NCBI GenBank assembly: GCA_947088345.1
Contig: CAMUGE010000016.1
Span: 1 to 55,638 of the forward strand
Origin: an uncultured Roseburia sp.
GTDB lineage: Bacteria > Bacillota > Clostridia > Lachnospirales > Lachnospiraceae
Direction: 5' to 3'
DNA: 55,638 bases
This document shows, one piece after another, positions 8,838 to 18,081 of this stretch. The position numbers and the translations under genes are program-made. Position 1 is the stretch's first letter, and each line of letters begins with the position of its first letter. The notes beneath the pieces were generated by a model, which saw only the letters and a program-made list of their open reading frames with translations, ran no database searches and was not told the DNA's origin.

Positions 8838-9689
8838 TTATGATTGCTGGATAATAGAAAACTGCGTGGAATCTAAAAATTCCTGTATCAGATGTTTTGT
8901 GTGTTCGGGAGACTGGTAAGGCTTGCAGAACGAAAAATCCTGTGATAAATCGTCAATATCTTCCATCGCATTTTTCACATCCATCATGGTCTGAACGGGG
9001 ATTTCTGCAGCCGTCATGTAGTCAAGGTGCAGCGGGTTTAATCTATGGCTTTGTATCGCATAATTTACCCTGTCATTACATTTGCATGTGCCGCCGCCAT
9101 ATTCCCCGCAATACTGTCCGAGAAAATCCGCCATTTTTTTGCGTATGCGTGAAAGACGTTTCCGATAAACTTCCGGGGTGATTTCCAAAATGTCACCCGC
9201 AATTCGACTGTCGATCTTAAACATTGTACCCAGTATGAAAATGCACCTGCTCTCCACATCGAGACACTGCAGCATCACATTCGTACACGACATTTTCAGT
9301 TCTTCCGCCAATATATCCTTTTCCACATTTTGCGTTAAATCCGGCACATCCTGTATGTTTCCGTTTTCAATATCATCTCCATAGTACTCAAAGCTCAACG
9401 GGTAACGGGCAAACATATGCTTTCTATAATTCTTCAGATGATTCACAGCAATACAAAATACCCATGTTGTAAACGAGCTGTCGCCTCTGAAAGAAGACAG
9501 ATGTGTGATCATTTTCAGCAGAATATCCTGTGTGGCATCCTCTGCATCCTGAAATGTGCCAAGCATACGCAAAGAGAGATTAAAGACAATGTCCTGCACA
9601 CCGGCAACAAGCGTTTCAAGGGCTTTTTTATCCCCTGCTGTGGCTTTATCGACCAAAGCCTGCAACTCTTCATTCGTTTTATTTTTCAT
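8838..9689 (-). CDS. ECF-type RNA polymerase sigma factor with C-terminal extension
   Basis: 283 residues. Region 2 is clear (ETLVAGVQDIVFNLSLRMLG, then DAEDATQDILLKMI and SSFTTWVFCIAVNHLKNYR), and region 4 follows around residues 140-190 (EVYRKRLSRIRKKM). About 90 residues then extend beyond region 4, starting with a Cys-rich segment YCGEYGGGTCKC that could bind metal. No anti-sigma factor gene is adjacent, so the tail may regulate the protein. The upstream region contains TGTCACAAA and GTCTAAT, which could be an autoregulated ECF promoter. A perfect AGGAGG site sets the start. Confidence 0.85.
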   Translation of the reverse strand: MKNKTNEELQALVDKATAGDKKALETLVAGVQDIVFNLSLRMLGTFQDAEDATQDILLKMITHLSSFRGDSSFTTWVFCIAVNHLKNYRKHMFARYPLSFEYYGDDIENGNIQDVPDLTQNVEKDILAEELKMSCTNVMLQCLDVESRCIFILGTMFKIDSRIAGDILEITPEVYRKRLSRIRKKMADFLGQYCGEYGGGTCKCNDRVNYAIQSHRLNPLHLDYMTAAEIPVQTMMDVKNAMEDIDDLSQDFSFCKPYQSPEHTKHLIQEFLDSTQFSIIQQS

Positions 9690-9801
9690 GAATTTTTACC
9701 TCCTATTTAATTAGACAACTCTCCCCTGGCTTTGTGACATAAAATTTTAAAAAATCTTAACTTTCGTCTCAATCCAGATTCATTGCAGGATTCATTTTTC
9801 T

Positions 9802-9853
9802 AAAAACTGCCCTGCAACGGCAATACAAAATAGCCGTCACAGAGCAGTTTTTT
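9802..9853 (-). terminator. Intrinsic terminator of the GH28-GH115 gene
   Basis: Long interrupted hairpin (AAAAACTGC/GCAGTTTTT outer arms, ACGGC/GCCGT inner arms) followed on the minus strand by TTTTT, overlapping the stop codon of the giant hydrolase gene. Confidence 0.75.
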
Positions 9854-12800
9854 CATTCGTCAACGGATCTGACATCCACAGCATTATCCCATGCGCCCTC
9901 CATCAGCAAAAACAACTCCTGATCTTTCAGATGATTTTCCGTATTTAGTAATAGAAAAACACGCCTGTCTTCTTTTGCGTCTAAAAATTCTCTCTGCCAC
10001 TGAAAAAAATGCGGTCCGTCTCCAAGGTTTCTCACATATGCCATAAAACCGTCCAAAACCCATGCGGTCTGTTTGATATCGGTAAGGCATTCGTTTGCGT
10101 AAAAACCTTTCCATTTTCCGTGTTCGCTGCTGCGCATTGCCATGTCCGCGCAAAGATATTCTTTCTTTGCTTTTCCGCCGTAATAGAATGCTCTCTGACA
10201 GGAACCGTCAAACGCTTCGAGAATCGCCGCGCAAATCAGGCCGGCGCCGCGGCTGCAATGCAGATACAATCTCGCCTGCAGCAGAATCGAATCTTCAAAC
10301 AGCCTCTTTCCATTTCCGGACAAAGCGTTCATTGTCTGCTCACATTCTTTTGCAAAAGCCTGATATCTCTCAGCACTGTGCTGACATATGTTTTTGTACC
10401 ATGTAACCTGGTCACGCAAAGTATCGCAATCGGCCGCCCATCGCATCTCATTAGCCGGCTGGGATTTGTCTTTCATATACTGCGAGATCAAAATACGGGC
10501 CGGATGATTAAAAAACTGTTCCCCCGCATGCTCATCCTCATTTTTCCCGTAACTTGCCGCATACTCTGCATAACGGCCCAGACAGCAGGCCACCCTGACA
10601 AATGCATCCTCTCCATAATACTCTCTGCAGTACTGCTTTCTGTGCCGTTCGATATCTAATTCCCGATTCTTCCAAAGCCCGGCTATCAGATCAAGCAGGT
10701 AGACATGCGGCTTTACATTGGAACAGTTTATAATCCAATACTGATCCGCCCCCGCCAAGAACACTTTCGTCAGTTCATTCTTTATAAACTCCGGAGAGTT
10801 ACCGCACATTGTAATATGGTTTGCAGCCTGCAGATCATAAAACGAGACATGATAGTAAATACCGTGCGCTCCCGCTCCATCCTGTGTTGGCAGTGCAAAA
10901 ACGCGCGGGTTGTGGTTTCCCTGCCGCCTGCTTACCATTTTTCCGTAGCCGTTGTCCGCCCAGATCACAATCACATCCGACGGAATCGCAAGAACGCCGG
11001 CCCGGTAAAGTTCCATAGCCTCCCCATATAAGTTTGTGCAGCAGACAGCATTCGCATCCTGCCGCTTTACCAGATCATACTGTTCTCTGATCAGTCCGGC
11101 AATCAGTTCTCCGCGTTTCTTTTGCGTGTCAAAAGACGGATCATTTTCCCAAAACGGCAAATCACCCTGCCCCCGAAAACCGATATTCCAGACAATTTTC
11201 CTTCCGGCCTGCCTTCTTATGGCGTCTCTCCATAAGCTGCGAAACAGCTTTGGATGCTCCGAAAAAGACGGCGCCAGATCCGGGTAAGCTCTGGCAAACA
11301 TCTCTGCTCCCAACGGCTCCGCATGATGATGCGTCACCCATAACCCAAGTTCCGCCGCCAGCTTTTCATATTTTTTTGCATTTTTATCGGTCCCGGGAAT
11401 CACCATATTTCCGCCCAGGCGCAGCAGCGCCTCCATTGCCATCTCCCAGGGAAAGGACTCCTGCTCTCCTGCGTCCCAGTGACTGATCAGTACTTCGTCA
11501 TTTAAAAACCAGCCGCGGTAGCGCACGGTATACGGCTCGCTGCGCTCTTCCCCGACCGGAATGCGCACTTCCTCTCTGGCAACAAATTCCTGGTCGTTCC
11601 AGAACCAGAACGGTTTTACGCCCAGATATTTCCTGCTGAGAGAAAGAAGCGCATAGACAAAACCAAGATCGTCTCCGGCCAAAATCCTGATGCAGTGCGG
11701 CGTTATACAGATTCTGTATGCTTCCGGCTCCATACACTGATACTGCAGCAGAACAGAATGATCCGGTTTCGCTGTCGGCCCGCCAAACACATGCTCCATA
11801 TCGCGCATAAACCATTTGACGGCATGACAAATCGGAGCACAGTTCTCTATCTCATCCGGCATACAGGGATCTATTCCGGTATTTCTGTTAATGACAAATT
11901 CCTTTTCCGCTGATTGAGCATAGACAGGCAGGCCGCCTTTCTGACTGATCCCTTGGAACCGGACGTCCTCACAGTACTGTAATTTTACTGTCGATTCTCC
12001 CGATTCGTGCAAAATACTGATATCCGTAAATTCAATCCGTGAAATCCCCGGCTCGTCTTTTTCGAAACCGCAGACTTCAATCGCAGCGCAGGGATGAAAC
12101 GAAGCAAATTCATCCTGATACGCACCGAAAACTGTGACATGTTCAAACTGACAGTCCTCAAAAACTGGCGCAGATCCGGCTGAAACGCCGTCATCATTGT
12201 ATGCAACAGAATGAAGAAGAATTCTTGACACTGTACAATGACGCATCCGAATCCCCCGCACATAACCGCCTCTCTTCTTTGTCGCTTTGATTTCCATTCC
12301 AAACATGGACCGCCCAAAATCACAGTCCCAGATCTGCACGTCCTCTATCCCTCCGGACATCTCGCTTCCGATCGTAATCCCGTGTCCGCAGTAACTGATA
12401 CAGTCAAATATTTTTATGTGCGCGCTGGGACGGCCGATCTGATTTCCCTGCGGATTTTTACCTGATTTAATAGCGATGGAATCGTCACCGGTGTAAAACC
12501 TGCATCCAAAAATTGTGCAGTTTGTCGAAGAATCGGGGTCCCAGCCGTCCCCGTTCCAGACATTTTCCGAATAAAATGTACAGTGGTCTGTGAGAATATG
12601 ATCCGAATAAATCATATGTATATTCCAGCTTGCGCCATTTTTAATTGTCAATCCGCTGATTCTTACATTACTTGCATTGCGTATCTCAATCAGACGCGGC
12701 CTTGCACGGCCCGGAACAGTATCCGCCGATTCATACTCTCCTGCGTCGTTTGACAGCCCGCCCCCCGCAGAACTTATGCGCTCTCTTTCCGCCGCGATCA

Positions 12801-13443
12801 CACGCCCGGCCAGCTCCCTGCCGCCTCCGGCGATTGTACCCTCTCCCTGTATCACGACATTTCCTGTCGTATCACCTTTTTTATGATCCAGTTCTCCAAG
12901 ACTTAACAGCGCGCTGTAACACTCCATTTCCAGTCCCTCAAAACGGCTCGGGTATTTAGGAAGATAGTCCTCCGGCTCTCGGGCGCCCTGCAAAACGGCA
13001 TTTTTTTCAAGATACAGTTCCATATCCGCGTGGAGCTTAAGCGCTCCTGTTAAAAACACACCTTCCGGCAGATAAACCACATTGTTTGGCCCACAATCGT
13101 CAATTGCCTGCTGAAGCGCAGCAGTATTTTTTATAATCCCGTCTCCAACCGCAAAATACGGCGCTTTCGTCACATCGATTTTTCGCTTTTTCTTTGCTGT
13201 CTTTACGGATCGCTCCGCAAGTTTACACAATTCGCCGCTCTGATTCCGTATCCACACTGCGACGCTGTATTCTGTTTCCTCCTGCAGCCCCGTGACGGAA
13301 AAATGTGTCTGCCGTGCAGTCCCGGCATCTTCACCGTCTACTGTAATATGGTAAATCATTTCACTGCGCGATCCCTCCGGCCTGTCCCAGTATATCCGGA
13401 CGCTATCCTCCCGCGCGTAATCATATATTTCTGCCGGTTCCAT
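9853..13443 (-). CDS. Cytoplasmic GH28-GH115 fusion glycoside hydrolase with N-terminal Fn3
   Basis: A 1196-residue protein in three parts. Residues 1-85 look like a fibronectin type III domain. Residues ~95-515 are a right-handed beta-helix GH28 polygalacturonase: catalytic elements NGDGWDPDS, GDDSIAIKSG, GHGITIGSE and EIKAT are in order. Residues ~535-1196 resemble GH115 alpha-glucuronidases (HAVKWFMRDM, RYRGWFLNDE, LLRLGGNMVIPG, then the C-terminal helical part). There is no signal peptide or anchor, so it should act in the cytoplasm on imported uronic-acid oligosaccharides. The start is 47 bases after the chemoreceptor gene and uses AAAGGA. The individual family calls are solid; the combined substrate is unknown. 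Confidence 0.8.
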   Translation of the reverse strand: MEPAEIYDYAREDSVRIYWDRPEGSRSEMIYHITVDGEDAGTARQTHFSVTGLQEETEYSVAVWIRNQSGELCKLAERSVKTAKKKRKIDVTKAPYFAVGDGIIKNTAALQQAIDDCGPNNVVYLPEGVFLTGALKLHADMELYLEKNAVLQGAREPEDYLPKYPSRFEGLEMECYSALLSLGELDHKKGDTTGNVVIQGEGTIAGGGRELAGRVIAAERERISSAGGGLSNDAGEYESADTVPGRARPRLIEIRNASNVRISGLTIKNGASWNIHMIYSDHILTDHCTFYSENVWNGDGWDPDSSTNCTIFGCRFYTGDDSIAIKSGKNPQGNQIGRPSAHIKIFDCISYCGHGITIGSEMSGGIEDVQIWDCDFGRSMFGMEIKATKKRGGYVRGIRMRHCTVSRILLHSVAYNDDGVSAGSAPVFEDCQFEHVTVFGAYQDEFASFHPCAAIEVCGFEKDEPGISRIEFTDISILHESGESTVKLQYCEDVRFQGISQKGGLPVYAQSAEKEFVINRNTGIDPCMPDEIENCAPICHAVKWFMRDMEHVFGGPTAKPDHSVLLQYQCMEPEAYRICITPHCIRILAGDDLGFVYALLSLSRKYLGVKPFWFWNDQEFVAREEVRIPVGEERSEPYTVRYRGWFLNDEVLISHWDAGEQESFPWEMAMEALLRLGGNMVIPGTDKNAKKYEKLAAELGLWVTHHHAEPLGAEMFARAYPDLAPSFSEHPKLFRSLWRDAIRRQAGRKIVWNIGFRGQGDLPFWENDPSFDTQKKRGELIAGLIREQYDLVKRQDANAVCCTNLYGEAMELYRAGVLAIPSDVIVIWADNGYGKMVSRRQGNHNPRVFALPTQDGAGAHGIYYHVSFYDLQAANHITMCGNSPEFIKNELTKVFLAGADQYWIINCSNVKPHVYLLDLIAGLWKNRELDIERHRKQYCREYYGEDAFVRVACCLGRYAEYAASYGKNEDEHAGEQFFNHPARILISQYMKDKSQPANEMRWAADCDTLRDQVTWYKNICQHSAERYQAFAKECEQTMNALSGNGKRLFEDSILLQARLYLHCSRGAGLICAAILEAFDGSCQRAFYYGGKAKKEYLCADMAMRSSEHGKWKGFYANECLTDIKQTAWVLDGFMAYVRNLGDGPHFFQWQREFLDAKEDRRVFLLLNTENHLKDQELFLLMEGAWDNAVDVRSVDE

Positions 13444-13490
13444 ACCTGTAAATCCTTTCCATGCAACATTTTTTTGGATGCAAAATCTGT

Positions 13491-14965
13491 TTATGCATCT
13501 TTTGTAAATAATCTGGTCATTTTTTCCACCATTTCGTTTATTACACCGGCCTGCGCAGCAACATTCGAGATGTCGCCCGCGTTACTTTCAGCCATTGTAC
13601 TGATCGACTGAAACTGCCCGTTTTCACTGCGGATACTTTCGGCAATATCCCTGTTAATTGCTACGTCTTCTTAATTACCTGGGCCTGCCTGCCGTGTGCT
13701 TCTCCCATTGTTCCGATCGCACTGACAGAAATATGTAAGAGCTTCGTCATATCTTTCATGCCGCCGATTACATTGGCAAACTGTTCTGTCTGCGCTCCCA
13801 TCTTAGCCGAGTTTTCCTCAACCTGCGCCGTAATATCCCTGACGTTCTGCTGAACGCGCTCAATCACAGACTGTACCACGGTCAGCGATTCCTGCGTACT
13901 GTTTGCCAGGTTGCCCACTTCCGTTGCGACAACTGCAAATCCCCGTCCTGCTTCTCCTGCCCTTGCCGCTTCAATGGATGCGTTTAATGCCAGTAAATTG
14001 GTAGAATCCGAAATGTCGCTGATCAGACTTAGTGTAACGCCGATTTCCTTTACCGCCTCAGACAGTCTTTGCGTGATATCGTTTGTCGCTTTCATCGAAT
14101 CGGCTACCTCCGCATTGATGCTCATTAAGTCATTCAGAAATTTTTCATTTTCGGCTGATTTTTCCAGTAAATCTCTGGAGGAAGTTTCCACTTTCCCCAC
14201 ATTTTCAGCAACGATACTCTCCCATTCGCTCAATTCGGAAAGGTTTGCCATACTCTCATCTGTCTTTAAACTGAGTGTATTATTTCTCTCCGCCAGCTGC
14301 TCGCTGGTAGCGGCCAGTTCCTGCGCCGACGCACTTTCGTTTTCGGATACGGATGATAGCGCCGCCCCTGCGGTACACAGGTCTTCGGATAACTCCTGTA
14401 CCTCGTCCAATACGTTTTTTAGATCTTCTTCTTTCTTTTCAACCATACCAAACAGCGCAGTCGCGCGATAACTGATAAAGAGGCAGGCCGCAATTAATAC
14501 GGTATAAACAATCGCTGTGAAAATCCACCCGATCAGCGTGTGAAGTTTTAAAAATCCGGCCGGAAACGCAATCATCATGACCGCATTTGCCACCAGGGTA
14601 ACGATATAGCTGGTTCCAAGTAATTTCTGTTCATAATACGGCACCAGCAGAAGCGTCGCGACAAAATAATAATGTGTCAGGCATACATAACCGCCGCTGT
14701 CATTGGTGCAGGATACCGCCGCTGTAATCGCTCCTACAAGCGGCGGAATACAGGCATATACATATTTTGCCCTGCCGCCCAGTTTGTGCTCAGACAATTT
14801 CGTTGCAACCGCAGACAGTCCTGACAATAAGAAAATACACTCGCGCAATCCGCCGTTTAAAAATATCATCACAAAAATCCATCCGGAAATTGCCACCCCT
14901 AAAATGTAAAGAAATAAAATGTTGTTAATCCTCTTTTCCTCATTTTTCATAGACAATACATGCAT
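13491..14965 (-). pseudogene. Methyl-accepting chemotaxis protein with a C-terminal frameshift
   Basis: An N-terminal membrane region of about six segments (residues 10-180) is followed by a cytoplasmic signalling domain; the hairpin-tip sequence is replaced by a [20 protein letters not shown]-type core near residue 325. The first frame stops after residue 434 at TAG (13661). The next frame continues without a gap as typical MCP tail (INRDIAESIRSENGQFQSIS, NEMVEKMTRLF) to TAA at 13491. Adding one G inside ACGTAGC restores the full protein. It is either a true one-base deletion or a sequencing error. Start supported by GGAGGAGAG. Confidence 0.8.
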
Positions 14966-15025
14966 GATGCTCTCCTCCCCCGTTCTGTTAGAATATATCG
15001 CTGGCTGCGCGTCGTTTGCCTACAC

Positions 15026-15071
15026 AAAAACGCCTTTTGACACACAGACAATCTATCTATCAAAAGACGTT
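15026..15071 (-). terminator. Terminator-like hairpin in the chemoreceptor leader
   Basis: On the minus strand a 12-bp stem with one G-U pair (around ACGTCTTTTGA and TCAAAAGGCGT) is followed by TTTTT. It lies between the predicted promoter and the chemoreceptor start codon, so it is in the leader rather than at an operon end. Confidence 0.5.
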
Positions 15072-15119
15072 GTAATTCAAGTAAAAAATCCCTTTCTGTT
15101 AATCATAAAATATAAGAAT

Positions 15120-15148
15120 ATTATACTATCGCCGCATATTTTTGTCAA
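15120..15148 (-). promoter_or_regulatory. Consensus promoter of the chemoreceptor gene
   Basis: Perfect TTGACA (15143-15148) and TATAAT (15120-15125) on the minus strand, with a 17-base spacer. The predicted leader is about 150 bases long. Confidence 0.75.
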
Positions 15149-15181
15149 TTTATTCTAATTCTGTTCTTCTTCACGCAGGAA

Positions 15182-15267
15182 TTGTAGATTTACAAAATCG
15201 GGAAACTCAAATTTGTAATTCAGATTGACAGAATCTGCAACTTCCTTTATAATGTTTTTATTACAAA
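15182..15267 (+). promoter_or_regulatory. Promoter and candidate autoregulatory operators of blaI
   Basis: TTGACA (15225-15230), 17-base spacer and TATAAT (15248-15253) form a consensus promoter for the BlaI-like gene. Around it are TTGTAGATTTACAA (15182-15195, palindromic), TTTGTAA (15212-15218) and TTACAAA (15261-15267). BlaI/MecI proteins bind TACA/TGTA dyads, so these are plausible self-binding sites. Confidence 0.6.
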
Positions 15268-15293
15268 CATAAGATCATGGGAGGGAATATTCT

Positions 15294-15680
15294 GTGAAAA
15301 CACTGCCAAAAATCTCGGAAGCGGAATTTGAAGTGATGAAAGTCATATGGAAAAATGCGCCGGTCAGTACAAACGAAATCACGGAGGAACTTACAAAAAC
15401 AACCTCCTGGAAACCAAAAACAATACAGACGATGATCAAGCGGCTTGTCACAAAAGGAGCTCTTTCCTACGAGAAACAAAGCCGTGTCTATGTCTATACT
15501 CCTTTAGTGGAAGAGAACGAATATATCGAACAAAAAAGCCGTTCTTTTCTCAACCGTTACTATAACGGAGATCTTTCTGCCCTGTTTTCTTCTTATATTG
15601 AGGCTGACAGTCTGTCCGAGTCGGAGATCGCCACTCTGCGCGAACTTCTCGATAAGGGAATGAAAAACGGGAGAAAATAG
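15294..15680 (+). CDS. BlaI/MecI/CopY-family transcriptional repressor, orphan
   Basis: 128 residues with the family winged helix (ISEAEFEVMKVIWKNAPVST near residue 6; TTSWKPKTIQTMIKRLVTKG near 36) and the C-terminal dimerisation region. GTG start with GGGAGG seven bases before it. In most genomes such a repressor is paired with a BlaR1-type M56 membrane metalloprotease that cleaves it; here no such gene follows, only a convergent lipoprotein gene. It is also one of only two plus-strand genes that look intact. Targets are unknown apart from likely autoregulation. Confidence 0.85.
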   Translation: MKTLPKISEAEFEVMKVIWKNAPVSTNEITEELTKTTSWKPKTIQTMIKRLVTKGALSYEKQSRVYVYTPLVEENEYIEQKSRSFLNRYYNGDLSALFSSYIEADSLSESEIATLRELLDKGMKNGRK

Positions 15681-15776
15681 CCATCTTTCTCCCTGAAAAA
15701 TCCCAACATATAAAAAAGGCCTTTGAATTTATCTCTCTGATCAAAAGCCTTTGTCATCTCATTTGGTCTGATATAA

Positions 15777-17024
15777 TTACCATGTTTTCTCCAACGGCGT
15801 CTTAAAATCAACGGCATATGGATTGTCCTCTCTTGATTTTAAATCTTCATAAATTCCCCGACGCTCGTCCGAACTCTCTTTTGCCCAATACTGATAACCG
15901 CGCAGATAGCTGTCTACCAGTTCGTCCCAGGAACCAAATTTTTCCTGTACTGTCTTTGCAATTTCCAGCGACTTGTCAAGCGCCTCCTGCTCGGTATAAT
16001 AACCTGCCAGATAGTAAAAGCTCAAAAGGTTTAATGCGCGGCAATAGTCCCATCCGTCGATTGCAGTCTCTCCATATTCAGCAAAAAGCGGGTATGAATC
16101 CACCATTTCCTGCGCTTCTTCATCATTAACAATAAAATTATCTTTTACAAAAGCGAGACGATCCGCTTCTGCTGTATCATCCATTCCTCTCTCCTGCAGC
16201 GTCTTCATATTGTCTGCAAAACCGGTACGGTGTCCCTCTGTCAGTATCCAGTCCAACGTCTCGTCTGCAGATGCACGGTCGGATACGTCCCACCACTCTT
16301 TTAATGATTCCTGCTCCAGCTGTTTGGAGGAATCGTTTGCGGCGATACCCGCAAAACGATTATAATCCCATCCATTTAACTCTGTCAGTACGGCATAGGA
16401 AGCGTTAAACCAACGAATTGTATCGGTGAGCTCCGCGGTTGTGGAATCTTCTTCCTCAACCGGAGTCTCTGTGAACTTTGACAGCGCTGCTTTTGCAAAA
16501 GCAATCTCATTTTCCCCGAGCTTGTTTGCCGCAAACATAATTGCATAGTTCGCATAATCTGTCTCGCCGTATACGATATATGCTTTTGCGGTTGTCGTAT
16601 CCACTTTCACATCACCGACTGCAACTTCTACATTTGTCATTCCCGGTACCGCAGGCGCTTCATAAGTCTCGCCGTCAGCAGAAAAGCTGTAGTTCTCGCT
16701 GATTGTTGCCTTTACTTCCTCCATATCGGCTGCAAGCTGCACTGCGCCGCTTTTCGGAAACTGCAGCAGCATTGCAATCTGACCGCCGGATTTGCTTGCC
16801 GCGCCGAGCCAAAAATCAATGCCTGTGCCTTCCAACCCCATATCCTGTACTTCCCAGTCATTTCCAAGATAAATGGAAGCGCTTCCGTTTGGTACGGCAA
16901 ATTCTTTCATTTCAGCCAGATGCTCTTCCTGCGTCTTTGGGCCGCCGCACCCCTGCAGTGCCGTTGCCATCATTGCAAAAACAAAAATGACAACAAGTGA
17001 CAATTTCTTGAATTGGTTTTTCAT
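15777..17024 (-). CDS. DUF1266-domain lipoprotein
   Basis: 415 residues. A signal peptide (residues 1-25) ends in the lipobox LQGC, so the protein should be lipid-anchored outside the membrane. Residues ~40-200 are an uncharacterised globular region; ~205-400 match DUF1266 (WDYNRFAGIA, WDVSDRASADETLDWILTEGHRTGF, GWDYCRALNLLSFYYLAGY). DUF1266 proteins are usually cytoplasmic in enterobacteria, so the exported two-domain form is unusual. Monocistronic, start set by GGGAGG. Function unknown. Confidence 0.75.
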   Translation of the reverse strand: MKNQFKKLSLVVIFVFAMMATALQGCGGPKTQEEHLAEMKEFAVPNGSASIYLGNDWEVQDMGLEGTGIDFWLGAASKSGGQIAMLLQFPKSGAVQLAADMEEVKATISENYSFSADGETYEAPAVPGMTNVEVAVGDVKVDTTTAKAYIVYGETDYANYAIMFAANKLGENEIAFAKAALSKFTETPVEEEDSTTAELTDTIRWFNASYAVLTELNGWDYNRFAGIAANDSSKQLEQESLKEWWDVSDRASADETLDWILTEGHRTGFADNMKTLQERGMDDTAEADRLAFVKDNFIVNDEEAQEMVDSYPLFAEYGETAIDGWDYCRALNLLSFYYLAGYYTEQEALDKSLEIAKTVQEKFGSWDELVDSYLRGYQYWAKESSDERRGIYEDLKSREDNPYAVDFKTPLEKTW

Positions 17025-17172
17025 AATACCCTCCCTGTATGTATGTATTCTGAGAAAAAAACAGAACCTTTTTTACTTTATCACACAGAACAAATTTTGC
17101 AATGGTATTTTTTAATAATAAAAGGCGAATTATCCAATTGTTTTTTGGCTAAAATTACCATTGATTTTTCTT

Positions 17173-18081
17173 TTATCTGTCATGTACTGCTCCAATCAGT
17201 TCACTGATATCAGCCACATGATACTGTCTCATATATCGCTCAATTCCTTTTATAATCTCTTCCGTCGCATGCATATTCGTGAAATTTGCCGTGCCCACCG
17301 ACACCGCCGTCGCCCCTGCAAGTATCATCTCGACAGCATCCTCCGCCGTCATTATGCCGCCCATTCCGATCACCGGAATTTTCACAGCCTGCGCCGATTC
17401 ATAGACCATGCGCACCGCAACCGGATGAACTGCCGGGCCGGAAAGACCGCCGGTACGGTTTGCCAGCGCAAAACACCTGCGGTGGATATCTATTTTCATT
17501 CCGGTAAGCGTATTGATTAAAGACACCGCGTCGGCGCCTCCCGCCTCCGCCGCCCTGGCCATCTCTGCAATATCCGAGACGTTTGGAGAAAGTTTCATAA
17601 TCACAGGCTGTTTTGCATATTTTTTAATTTCTTCTGTAACCTCGCAGACAGTCTTTGCACTCTGGCCGAAAGCGATCCCCCCCTCTTTTACATTCGGACA
17701 GGAAATATTGATCTCAAGCAGATCCACCGGCTCGTTGGAAAGGCGCTCTGCAACGGCTGCATACTCTTCTACTGTATGCCCGCAGACATTGACGATTATT
17801 TTTGTGTCGTACTGTTTCAAAAAGGGAATATCTCTCTGTGCAAATAGTTCAACTCCGGGATTTTGAAGCCCGATCGCATTTAACATGCCTCCGTAAACCT
17901 CCGCCACACGCGGAGTCGGATTGCCCTCCCACGGCACATTTGCAACGCCTTTTGTGACCACGGCGCCCAATTTATTTAAGTCTACAAATTCCGCAAACTC
18001 CGCGCCGGAACCAAATGTACCGGAAGCCGTCATCACCGGATTTTTCAGTGTAACACCGCATAAATTAACTGCCGTATTCAT
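17173..18081 (-). CDS. pyrD: Dihydroorotate dehydrogenase B, catalytic subunit
   Basis: 302 residues, full length. Flavin/orotate site features are present: NPVMTASGTFGSG, the ISCPNVKEGG loop with the catalytic Cys of class 1B, NTLTGM, and GMGGIMTAEDA. It oxidises dihydroorotate to orotate and passes electrons through PyrK to NAD+. The start overlaps the pyrK stop by four bases. Last gene of the pyrC-pyrK-pyrD operon. Confidence 0.95.
   Translation of the reverse strand: MNTAVNLCGVTLKNPVMTASGTFGSGAEFAEFVDLNKLGAVVTKGVANVPWEGNPTPRVAEVYGGMLNAIGLQNPGVELFAQRDIPFLKQYDTKIIVNVCGHTVEEYAAVAERLSNEPVDLLEINISCPNVKEGGIAFGQSAKTVCEVTEEIKKYAKQPVIMKLSPNVSDIAEMARAAEAGGADAVSLINTLTGMKIDIHRRCFALANRTGGLSGPAVHPVAVRMVYESAQAVKIPVIGMGGIMTAEDAVEMILAGATAVSVGTANFTNMHATEEIIKGIERYMRQYHVADISELIGAVHDR

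Noticed and set aside
12677-12959. Plus-strand open frames over the hydrolase and other long minus-strand genes
   Set aside because: Shadows of real genes: low-complexity composition, no ribosome binding sites.
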